In this document: positions 1 to 5,732 of the stretch, piece by piece | How the letters are laid out: each line of letters opens with the position of its first letter | Position numbering within the stretch: the stretch's first letter is position 1 | Translations under genes and position numbers: made by a program | Notes under the pieces: generated by a model | Databases searched by the model: none | What the model saw: only the letters and a program-made list of their open reading frames with translations | Told to the model about the DNA's origin: nothing | Origin: Actinomycetes bacterium | Lineage (GTDB): Bacteria > Actinomycetota > Actinomycetes > Actinomycetales > Demequinaceae | NCBI GenBank assembly: GCA_023432235.1 | Contig: JAEYUX010000042.1 | Location: 1 to 10,572, forward strand | Direction: 5' to 3' | DNA length: 10,572 bases

Positions 1-38
1 TTGAGACCGGAGTTTCCGAGATAGCGATAAGCAACCAT
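1..38 (-). CDS. Aldo/keto reductase, N-terminal fragment (cut by window edge)
   Basis: Reading leftward from the ATG at 38-36, the first codons give M-V-A-Y-R-Y-L-G-N-S-G-L and then a cut codon. The pattern YRYLGNSGLK is the typical opening of NAD(P)H-dependent aldo/keto reductases of the YghZ / potassium-channel-beta-like group, which reduce aldehydes and ketones in the cytosol. A weak ribosome-binding sequence (GGAG, 2 nt from the ATG) precedes the start. The remainder lies beyond the left edge, so no catalytic residues can be checked. A 12-bp palindrome sits 33 bp upstream and could be its operator. The family call rests on a dozen residues; the subfamily is an inference. Confidence 0.72.
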   Translation of the reverse strand, partial: MVAYRYLGNSGL

Positions 39-70
39 GACTCCACAGTAACCCCAGACCGCATCGTGAC

Positions 71-82
71 CGAAACGTTTCG
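71..82. promoter_or_regulatory. Perfect 12-bp palindrome, LacI-family-like operator
   Basis: CGAAACGTTTCG is a perfect palindrome with a central CpG. It extends to A-N-palindrome-N-T with one mismatched pair. LacI/GalR-family operators commonly have this form (a central CG flanked by A and T runs). It lies between the end of the DUF3043 gene and the start of the aldo/keto reductase gene, 33 bp upstream of that start, a reasonable place for a repressor of a catabolic reductase. No regulator gene is visible in the window, so the assignment is an inference. Confidence 0.4.
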
Positions 83-139
83 ATTCGCAGGCGGTGACGA
101 CTCAGCCTCTCAAGCGAACGTTGCTAGACCTCAGCGCGC

Positions 140-703
140 TCAGGTGGGGAAGTCGCCTCGTTTTGTCACGGGGCGCGGAACGCGGAGTCGGCGGATGTTG
201 AGCATGCGCGCCGTGGCGTACAGGCGCCATCCACGGCGCAGACCTTGGTCGCCGAGCTTGTCGACAAGCAGGTTCTTCAGTTGGCGCTGAGCCCAGATTG
301 TCTCGCCCACGGTGATGAGAACGAGGACGTAGAAGCCGAGCACGATGAGGCCGCCGATGTTGGGGTCGCCATTAAAGAACAGCGACACCATGACGAAGAC
401 GAGCGCGACGGGGAGCAAGAACTCACCGAGACCGGTGCGCGCATCGATGTACTGGCGAATGAGGGTGCGGTCGGGACCACGGTGCTCAGCGGGCATGTGG
501 CGCTCGTCGCCCGTCATCAGCGCGTGCTGTTCCTTCATGCGGCGTTCGCGAATCTGCGCCTGGCGCACCTTACGGTCCGCCTTCGGGTCAACGATGAACG
601 GGCGCTTGCGCTGTGCCTCCCGCTCCTTTCGCTTGGGAGTGGGCCGTCCCTTGCCGCCCGGTTCCTCAATTACGGAAGGCGCGGTGTCGTCATGCTTGGC
701 CAT
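140..703 (-). CDS. DUF3043 family membrane protein
   Basis: This is a conserved actinobacterial protein of unknown function, 187 residues from the chosen start. The N-terminal half is strongly basic and charged (repeated K/R-rich stretches such as PKRKEREAQRKRP), followed by the family segment around PAEHRGPDRTLIRQYID. Two hydrophobic helices follow (about GLGEFLLPVALVFVMVSLFF, then IGGLIVLGFYVLVLITVGET), and the C-terminus is again basic. This suggests a two-pass membrane protein with cytoplasmic charged tails. Two ATGs are adjacent. The second (703) is preferred because the AAAGG ribosome-binding sequence is 5 nt from it and only 2 nt from the first (706). The gene begins about 30 bp after nadA ends on the same strand and is probably cotranscribed with it. 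No function can be assigned. Confidence 0.88.
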   Translation of the reverse strand: MAKHDDTAPSVIEEPGGKGRPTPKRKEREAQRKRPFIVDPKADRKVRQAQIRERRMKEQHALMTGDERHMPAEHRGPDRTLIRQYIDARTGLGEFLLPVALVFVMVSLFFNGDPNIGGLIVLGFYVLVLITVGETIWAQRQLKNLLVDKLGDQGLRRGWRLYATARMLNIRRLRVPRPVTKRGDFPT

Positions 704-736
704 CATTGCCTTTCATTTGGGGCGAGCGCGCCCTCG

Positions 737-1969
737 TCAGTCCTTTTCTGGGGCGGGAGCGGGAAGTGCCAGCATGCGGTCGAGTGCGACGCGTGCGTCG
801 TGTTGCGTCTGCTCATCCACCACGATGCGGTTCGGCACCTGTCCTGCAACGAGAGATTCGAGCACCCACACGAGGTGGGGAAGATCGATACGGTTCATCG
901 TCGAGCAGAAGCACACGGTGTCTTCGAGGAAGTGCACGGGCTTGTCGGGGTGGCGGTCCGCGAGGCGTCGCACAAGGTTGAGTTCCGTGCCGATGCCCCA
1001 TGACGTGCCCGGCGCGGCGTCGGCCACTGTCTTGATGATGTACTCGGTGGAGCCGACAAAGTCCGCGTTCGTCACTACCTCATGCTGGCACTCGGGGTGC
1101 ACAAGGATGTTGATGCCCGGCACGTTTGCTCGCAACGCATCGACGTTCGCCTTGCGGAAACGACCATGCACCGAACAATGCCCCTTCCACAAGATCATGC
1201 GCGCGGCAGCGAGGGCCTCTGGGGTATTGCCCCCGAGCGGCTTGCGGGGATCCCACACGACGCAGTCATCGAGGCTCAAGCCAAGCTTTTCGACCGCGGT
1301 ATTGCGGCCCAGGTGCTGGTCGGGGAGGAACATCACTTTGCCGTTTCCAGCAACTCCGCCCACCTGGTCGAAGGCCCATGTCAGTGCCGTCTGAGCGTTC
1401 GACGAGGTGCAGACGGCGCCGCGGTTTCGTCCGCAAAACGCTTTGATCGCCGCCGTCGAATTCATGTACGTCAAAGGCACGGTGACATCGGCGAGGCCAA
1501 TGTCAGCGAGCTGTGCCCAGGCGTCTTCAACCTGGCTGATACCTGCCATGTCGGCCATCGAGCAACCCGCAGCCATGTCGGGCAGGATGACAGCCTGATT
1601 GTCGTTCGTGAGGATGTCAGCGGACTCCGCCATGAAGTGCACGCCACAGAACACGATGAACTCGGCATCGGGACGCGCGGCGGCGTCGCGCGCGAGCTTG
1701 AACGAGTCACCCGTCACATCGGCGAATTGGATGACCTCATCGCGTTGGTAGTGGTGGCCGAGAATGAAGACTCGATCTCCAAGGGCCTCTTTGGCGGCAC
1801 GGGCGCGAGCAACAAGCGAAGGATCCGACGGCGCGGGAAGGTCACCAGGACAGTCCACTCCGCGTTCCGACAACGGGTCGGTGCGCTGCCCGAGTAGCAG
1901 CAGCGCGGGAGATGCGGCTGGCTCCGTGAAGGTCTCGGTCATATGGACATTGTTCCACGCTGAGCCCAC
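737..1969 (-). CDS. nadA: Quinolinate synthase
   Basis: Quinolinate synthase condenses iminoaspartate with dihydroxyacetone phosphate to quinolinate in de novo NAD synthesis, using an oxygen-sensitive [4Fe-4S] cluster. The 410-residue product has the family landmarks: GHHYQRDEV near residue 71, VTGDSF at 85-90, FCGVHFMAESADIL with Cys108, the AVCTSSNA segment with Cys187, FLPDQHLGRN near 214, HPEC at 291-294, and CFCSTMNR with Cys353/Cys355. Cys108, Cys187 and Cys355 are the probable cluster ligands, by family position. The N-terminal extension with VDCPGDLPAPSDP is usual in actinobacteria. The start may be the GTG at 1969, which has GGGGA 5 nt upstream, or the ATG at 1942. The nadB and nadC partners are not adjacent; instead a DUF3043 gene follows. 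Divergent from the glycerate-kinase-like gene across about 60 bp. Confidence 0.96.
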   Translation of the reverse strand: MGSAWNNVHMTETFTEPAASPALLLLGQRTDPLSERGVDCPGDLPAPSDPSLVARARAAKEALGDRVFILGHHYQRDEVIQFADVTGDSFKLARDAAARPDAEFIVFCGVHFMAESADILTNDNQAVILPDMAAGCSMADMAGISQVEDAWAQLADIGLADVTVPLTYMNSTAAIKAFCGRNRGAVCTSSNAQTALTWAFDQVGGVAGNGKVMFLPDQHLGRNTAVEKLGLSLDDCVVWDPRKPLGGNTPEALAAARMILWKGHCSVHGRFRKANVDALRANVPGINILVHPECQHEVVTNADFVGSTEYIIKTVADAAPGTSWGIGTELNLVRRLADRHPDKPVHFLEDTVCFCSTMNRIDLPHLVWVLESLVAGQVPNRIVVDEQTQHDARVALDRMLALPAPAPEKD

Positions 1970-2028
1970 ACCAATCCCCGACGGGCGATGGTGCGCATGG
2001 GTCGGGACGAACCGTCACACTTGATTCC

Positions 2029-3003
2029 ATGCGGATGGTGTGGTGCGTCCAGTCATGGACTGGCGGTCTTGACGTGACTGCGGCAGCGACTGAGGTGGCA
2101 CGCACGGTCGCCGAGTTGGCGCCGCATGTCGGTATCGCAGTCCACGAGTTTGGCGATGGGGGACCGCGCAGTGCAGACGTCGTGAGGGGTGAGAGCCGGG
2201 AGCGCGTGGGCGGCGCCGACGTGGTGTGTCGCGATGGCGTCGCCTGGCTCTCACCCGCACATGGTGCGACGCGCTGGGACCCCGTTGGCTTGTCTGCCGC
2301 TCTCATCGGGCTGGCGACGGATGCTCCGCATGGTCAACGCATGGTTGTGCCCGTAGGAGATACCCCGCCCGCTGGTGACGCGGCCACATTGTGGGGCCCG
2401 TCAATCGATGCGTTCCGACACGCACTCACACGCCTCGACATCCTCGCCCTTGTCACATCCGACCGGCCGCTGCTCGGCTTCCATGGCATGAGCGCGGCAC
2501 TACTCGACGGCAAGCAAGGGGATCCTGCACTTGCATCCGCGGCGCAAGCTCAAGAGGAGCGCTGGGCGACGCTCGCTCTCGAAGCCGACGCGGTGGCGGC
2601 CGTGTCGACGCTTGTCGGACCCGCGCGCCCGTCCGATGTTCCGGGCACCGGAGCGGCGGGAGGTCTCGCTTACGCGTTGCACGTCGGCGGCGCACGCCTA
2701 GTCCCTGCATTTCGGTTCCTTGTCGACGAGGCACGTATTGCCGAGGATGTGAGCAATGCTGACGTGGCGGTTGTCGTGACGCCAGACCTGACGCCGCGCA
2801 CTCTCGATCACGGGCTAGCGCGAGCGGTGAGCGATTCAGCGGCGACACGCGGCATCCCAACCGTTGTCTTGTGCGACACGCTTCAGGTGGGAAAACGAGA
2901 CCTGATGGCAGCGGGCATCGACGCCGCGCATCGCTCAACTGCCGGGCACGATGGACTCCGCGACGGAGTACGCCGGGTGCTTCACACGTGGGCGAGACCC
3001 TAG
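2029..3003 (+). CDS. Glycerate-kinase-like protein with degenerate active-site motifs
   Basis: The fold resembles type I glycerate kinase (glycerate to 2- or 3-phosphoglycerate with ATP). The clearest match is GTGAAGGLAYAL near 206-217, followed by GARLVPAFRFLVDEARIAE, which parallels the family's GAxAAGGLGxxL and 'GARLxPG' region. At 324 residues it is shorter than typical members (about 370-390). Other signatures are missing or altered. The N-terminal APDSFKGSLSA motif reads VQSWTGGLDV, ADGGEGT reads GDGGPRSAD, no glycine-rich GGSATNDGG loop is seen, and TGEGxLDxQSxxGK reads VTPDLTPRTLDHG. It may be a non-catalytic paralogue or have changed substrate. An in-frame ATG at 2035 is an alternative start; neither has a clear ribosome-binding site. 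The gene lies about 100 bp upstream of the ErpA-type gene on the same strand. Confidence 0.72.
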   Translation: MRMVWCVQSWTGGLDVTAAATEVARTVAELAPHVGIAVHEFGDGGPRSADVVRGESRERVGGADVVCRDGVAWLSPAHGATRWDPVGLSAALIGLATDAPHGQRMVVPVGDTPPAGDAATLWGPSIDAFRHALTRLDILALVTSDRPLLGFHGMSAALLDGKQGDPALASAAQAQEERWATLALEADAVAAVSTLVGPARPSDVPGTGAAGGLAYALHVGGARLVPAFRFLVDEARIAEDVSNADVAVVVTPDLTPRTLDHGLARAVSDSAATRGIPTVVLCDTLQVGKRDLMAAGIDAAHRSTAGHDGLRDGVRRVLHTWARP

Positions 3004-3066
3004 GACTTTTCGGAATGACCAATCGCCGTGGGACGTTGGGTGTTTCCGAAGGCGTGATGAGAGTCG

Positions 3067-3072
3067 TACCCT
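3067..3072 (+). promoter_or_regulatory. Candidate -10 element for the erpA-type gene
   Basis: TACCCT fits the actinobacterial TANNNT -10 pattern. It would place transcription start near 3079, giving a leader of about 26 nt that contains the strong AAGGAGG ribosome-binding site (3093-3099). The -35 position (TTCCGA, 3044-3049, 17 nt away) matches the consensus poorly. That -35 candidate is also the right arm of an inverted repeat. Confidence 0.35.
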
Positions 3073-3104
3073 AGGAGAGATCCCGCCTACAGAAGGAGGC
3101 ACGA

Positions 3105-3458
3105 ATGACGGATACCGCGACTGACGTTCCCACGCACGGCGTGGTGGTGACTGACGCTGCTGGAGCCAAGGTGAAGAGCCTCCTGGCCCAGGAAGGTCGC
3201 GACGACCTGCGCCTGCGCCTCGCGGTTCAGCCCGGTGGTTGCTCGGGTTTGATCTACCAGCTCTACTTCGACGAGCGCACGCTCGAGGGCGATGCAATTC
3301 GCGACTTCGATGGCGTGCAGGTGATCATTGACAAGATGTCGGTGCCGTACCTCGAGGGTGCGACCATCGACTTCGCTGACACCATCGAGAAGCAAGGCTT
3401 CACGATCGACAACCCGAACGCAGGCAGTTCCTGCGCGTGCGGCGACTCGTTTAGCTGA
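3105..3458 (+). CDS. erpA: Iron-sulfur cluster insertion protein, HesB/IscA/ErpA family
   Basis: An A-type Fe-S carrier of 117 residues, which accepts a cluster from a scaffold and delivers it to apo-enzymes in the cytosol. The family core VVVTDAAGAKVKSLLAQEG...LRLAVQPGGCSGLIYQLYFD is present. The three ligand cysteines are Cys46 (GGCSG), Cys110 and Cys112 (SCACGDSF); their spacing of 64 and 2 residues equals that of E. coli IscA. The start is well supported by AAGGAGG 5 nt before the ATG. It follows the glycerate-kinase-like gene and converges on the TusA-like gene with only 6 bp between stop codons. NadA, a [4Fe-4S] enzyme, is a plausible client nearby. The symbol erpA is the usual actinobacterial annotation; an IscA-like role cannot be separated from sequence alone. 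Confidence 0.93.
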   Translation: MTDTATDVPTHGVVVTDAAGAKVKSLLAQEGRDDLRLRLAVQPGGCSGLIYQLYFDERTLEGDAIRDFDGVQVIIDKMSVPYLEGATIDFADTIEKQGFTIDNPNAGSSCACGDSFS

Positions 3459-3464
3459 AATCAA

Positions 3465-3704
3465 TCAGCGTTCGAGACGGACGGTGAGGGCCCAGGCCCC
3501 GCCGTCCGTTTCCTTTTCCCCAACATACGTGTGGCCCGTCATGCGGGCCCATGCGGGAACATCGAGCCGGGCGGCAACATCCGTCGCGAGGACTGTCAAC
3601 GTGGTTCCAGCGCTGTACCCGCGGGCCGCCTTCGCCAACATGATGATCGGCACTGGACAAGCCGTGCCTTTCGCGTCGATCACGGAATCTGTGGGGGTGG
3701 TCAT
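3465..3704 (-). CDS. TusA/SirA-family sulfur carrier protein
   Basis: A 79-residue protein with the TusA signature: a D-x-x-G-x-x-C-P-x-P core at residues 10-19 (DAKGTACPVP, nucleophilic Cys16) followed by a helix with Lys25 and the strand TLTVLATDVAARLDVPAW. TusA proteins accept a persulfide from a cysteine desulfurase on the CPxP cysteine and pass it on, for example to tRNA thiolation or cofactor synthesis. Its ATG overlaps the stop of the desulfurase-like gene by one base (TGATG). The two are therefore translationally coupled and probably partners; related actinobacterial proteins occur as desulfurase-TusA neighbours or fusions. The CPxP motif is intact even though the partner appears catalytically degenerate. 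Which sulfur-requiring pathway it serves cannot be told from the window. Confidence 0.87.
   Translation of the reverse strand: MTTPTDSVIDAKGTACPVPIIMLAKAARGYSAGTTLTVLATDVAARLDVPAWARMTGHTYVGEKETDGGAWALTVRLER
3477..3517 (+). terminator. Intrinsic-type terminator for the erpA-type gene, inside the opposing tusA-like gene
   Basis: ACGGACGG (3477-3484) pairs with CCGTCCGT (3502-3509), an 8-bp stem. The loop contains a further GGG/CCC pairing and is followed by TTTCCTTTT on the + strand. It begins 18 nt after the erpA-type stop. It lies within the last codons of the convergent tusA-like gene, so the same bases serve as coding sequence on the other strand. A smaller 5-bp hairpin (GCTGA/TCAGC, 3454-3469) spans the two stop codons. 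Confidence 0.45.
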
Positions 3705-4837
3705 CAGTGCGTACCGGGGGCACCCAGGCGGGTGCGTATCCGCTCGAGCGCACGAGGTAGTTCGGCGAGAAATGCGTCGATGTCCGCGTCCGTCACGGTA
3801 GGGGGAAGAGACAGGCGCACATTTCCGTGGGTGAGCGCCCCCACCGAAGCGAGAACGCGGGAGGGCTCAAGAGTTCCCGTGGCGCAGGCGGATCCGGAGC
3901 CAATGGCGAAACCACTTCGGTCAAGCTCGGACACGAGCGCCTCACCATCGGCGTAAAGACACGAGAAGGTGAGGACGTGCGGAAGTCGTTCTTCCGGGTC
4001 GCCCACAAGGTCAATGCCCTCGAGTGCTGACACGCCGTCGCGGATGCGGTCGATGAGGCGACGCAAGCGCGCATCGGTGTGCGCTCGTTGCTCCTCGCGT
4101 TCTTGGAGCGCTACCGCCGCGGCGAGAACGAGAGCCACGTTGACCCCGCCCGGAGCAAAACCGTCACGCCCGGCCCACACGGGAAGCCAGCGTGTACGAG
4201 GCGTCGTCGCAATAATCGCGACACCGGCGGGACCTCCCCAATCGGCCGCGTGCCCCACAAGTGCGTCCCACCGAGCCGGCGGGTCAATGTGCCCAATGCT
4301 CGCTGTCGCGTCGACGAGAAGCGGTACTCCGGCAGCGTCGGCGATATCCGCGATGAGCTCAAGGCGTTGCACTGTGCCGATCTCTTGGTTTGCATGCTGG
4401 ATTGCCGCTACGGCAACGCCGGGAACAGCGAGCGTGGCGTGAAGTGCCTCTGTATCGATATGACCGTGGCTGTCCACCGGAACTGACTCAATCGCGTCAC
4501 CCACGCTCGCGTGGGCGGCGTCGATCACAGCATCCCGTTCGGTAGCGCCCACCACGATGCGATCCGAGCCCCGTCGTGCAGCGACCATTCCTGCAATGAG
4601 GCGCTCAAACGCGAGGTGTGCAGTCGGCACGACATGAACGTGCTCGGGGCGGGCGCCGATGACCTCGGCGATCGCCTCGCGAGAGCCGTCGAGAAGCGCA
4701 CGGGAGCGTCGTGACTCGGTGCTAAGACGCGCCGGATCAGCCCAACCGTCGGCGATTCCGGCGGTGAGAGCGTCGGCGACACGCCGGGATAATGGTTGCG
4801 ACCCGCCAGCATCGAGGTAGACCCGGGACCTTTGCAT
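3704..4837 (-). CDS. Cysteine-desulfurase-fold protein lacking the PLP lysine (probable pseudoenzyme)
   Basis: A 377-residue NifS/IscS-like fold-type I protein. Family landmarks align throughout: VYLDAGGSQP (for IYLDNxATTP), HANQEIGTVQ at 148-157, LLVDATASIGH with Asp176, WGGPAGVAI at 200-208, GSGSACATGTLEPSRVL at 313-329 with the mobile-loop Cys318, and VRLSLPPTVTDADIDAFL at the end. The cofactor site is degraded. The S-x-H-K motif reads H-A-A-D with Asp199 (codon GAT, 4241-4243) where the Schiff-base lysine should be. Arg101 replaces the PLP-stacking His, Ala179 the pyridine-site Gln, and the phosphate loop TSGATES reads PTAHLAF. The frame is intact, so it looks like a maintained pseudoenzyme or a repurposed persulfide carrier rather than decay. 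No ribosome-binding site precedes the ATG; TACCGT lies 6 nt upstream, suggesting a leaderless transcript. Coupled to the tusA-like gene. Confidence 0.85.
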   Translation of the reverse strand: MQRSRVYLDAGGSQPLSRRVADALTAGIADGWADPARLSTESRRSRALLDGSREAIAEVIGARPEHVHVVPTAHLAFERLIAGMVAARRGSDRIVVGATERDAVIDAAHASVGDAIESVPVDSHGHIDTEALHATLAVPGVAVAAIQHANQEIGTVQRLELIADIADAAGVPLLVDATASIGHIDPPARWDALVGHAADWGGPAGVAIIATTPRTRWLPVWAGRDGFAPGGVNVALVLAAAVALQEREEQRAHTDARLRRLIDRIRDGVSALEGIDLVGDPEERLPHVLTFSCLYADGEALVSELDRSGFAIGSGSACATGTLEPSRVLASVGALTHGNVRLSLPPTVTDADIDAFLAELPRALERIRTRLGAPGTH

Positions 4838-4843
4838 GGCAAA

Positions 4844-4849
4844 ACGGTA
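4844..4849 (-). promoter_or_regulatory. Candidate -10 of a leaderless promoter for the desulfurase-like gene
   Basis: Read leftward, TACCGT fits TANNNT and is followed by six bases and then the ATG at 4837. Transcription would start at or next to the A of the start codon. This agrees with the absence of a Shine-Dalgarno sequence. No convincing -35 is visible. Confidence 0.45.
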
Positions 4850-4859
4850 TCGCGCGATA
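4848..4859. promoter_or_regulatory. Perfect 12-bp palindrome between two divergent start codons
   Basis: TATCGCGCGATA is a perfect palindrome between the start of the desulfurase-like gene (4837) and ctaC (4870). It overlaps both candidate -10 hexamers by two bases each, so a bound protein could affect both genes. It could also simply reflect two back-to-back AT-rich -10 elements around a GC core. No known regulator is recognised from the sequence. Confidence 0.4.
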
Positions 4860-4863
4860 GTAT
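4858..4863 (+). promoter_or_regulatory. Candidate -10 of a leaderless promoter for ctaC
   Basis: TAGTAT is a good -10 hexamer, followed by exactly six bases and then the GTG start of ctaC at 4870. No Shine-Dalgarno sequence is at a usable distance; the AGGGG run abuts the GTG. Both facts point to a leaderless mRNA starting at the GTG, common in actinobacteria. The -35 region is weak. Confidence 0.55.
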
Positions 4864-4869
4864 GCAGGG

Positions 4870-5730
4870 GTGGCTACCTTGTCCCCTGTAGCGTCCCGCG
4901 GCCTGCGCACTGTCGCCCTGGTCGCCGGAGCATCGTCCCTGCTCGTTGGCTGTGCTGGCCAGGCTAAACCGAACGGTCTGCCGTCGGAACCTGGCATCAC
5001 GAACCACACGGGTCGCATCATCGACCTGTGGGACTATTCGTGGATCGCCGCTCTCGCGGTTGGAGCCGTGACCTGGGCGCTCATCCTGTGGTGCGTCGCG
5101 GTCTATCGCAAGCGCAAGGGTGACGAGAAGATCCCCGAGCAAACGCGCGCGCACGTCCCGCTTGAGCTGATGTACGTCATGGTGCCGCTCATCATGGTGG
5201 CAGCGCTTTTCCGGTGGACCGTGGTGGACACAGCCGCTGTCACCGACACATCTGGCGAACCCGACGTCCGTATCCAGATGATCGGTAAACAGTGGGCTTG
5301 GGACATCAACTACCTCGACGACGACGTCTACACCTCGGGTGTTCAAGCTCGACTCACGGGAGAGCCTGGTGTCGAGGAGACGCTGACCGACCTGTACCTG
5401 CCTGTCGGTGAGCTCGTCGATATTCAGCTCAACTCGCGTGACGTCATCCACTCGTTCTGGGTCCCCGCGTTCCTCAACAAGCTCGACATGATTCCTGGCC
5501 GTACCAACCACATGCAGTTCATTCCGCAGAAGGAAGGCGTTTACCAGGGCAAATGCGCCGAGCTGTGCGGTGAGTACCACGCGTCGATGTTGTTCAACGT
5601 GAAGGTCGTCGACCGCGAAGAGTACGACGCCTACATCGAAAGTCTTCGTGAGCAGGGCAATGTGGGGTCGATTGGCCTCGAGTACAGCCGTCTGCCAAAC
5701 GCCGCGCTCAACACGGGCGAGGAGGGATAA
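4870..5730 (+). CDS. ctaC: Cytochrome c oxidase subunit II
   Basis: Subunit II of the aa3-type oxidase, which receives electrons from cytochrome c through the dinuclear CuA centre on the outer face of the membrane. The 286-residue product starts with a lipoprotein signal peptide (lipobox LVGC, Cys28). Two transmembrane helices follow (about 57-79 and 98-118), then the periplasmic cupredoxin domain. CuA ligands are complete: His194, then Cys229, Glu231, Cys233, His237 and Met240 in CAELCGEYHASM. There is no C-terminal haem c domain. The GTG start is chosen because it gives the complete signal peptide and sits 6 nt after a TAGTAT -10. First gene of ctaC-ctaD-ctaF; ctaD begins 2 bp after its stop. 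The ctaE and qcrCAB genes are not in the window. Confidence 0.96.
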   Translation: MATLSPVASRGLRTVALVAGASSLLVGCAGQAKPNGLPSEPGITNHTGRIIDLWDYSWIAALAVGAVTWALILWCVAVYRKRKGDEKIPEQTRAHVPLELMYVMVPLIMVAALFRWTVVDTAAVTDTSGEPDVRIQMIGKQWAWDINYLDDDVYTSGVQARLTGEPGVEETLTDLYLPVGELVDIQLNSRDVIHSFWVPAFLNKLDMIPGRTNHMQFIPQKEGVYQGKCAELCGEYHASMLFNVKVVDREEYDAYIESLREQGNVGSIGLEYSRLPNAALNTGEEG

Positions 5731-5732
5731 GC

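Noticed and set aside
245..1394. Long rightward open frames of 252 and 349 codons opposite nadA and DUF3043
   Set aside because: They are antisense to two clearly recognised genes, have no recognisable domains, and show the Arg/Ser/His-rich composition of high-GC shadow frames.
1970..2028. NAD-responsive operator (NrtR or NiaR type) between nadA and the glycerate-kinase-like gene
   Set aside because: No convincing palindrome matching those regulators was seen in this 59-bp gap.
4111..4486. Possible frameshift explaining the missing PLP lysine in the desulfurase-like gene
   Set aside because: The frame matches the family on both sides of Asp199 (VDATASIGH before, WGGPAGV directly after), so a local frameshift cannot account for the substitution.
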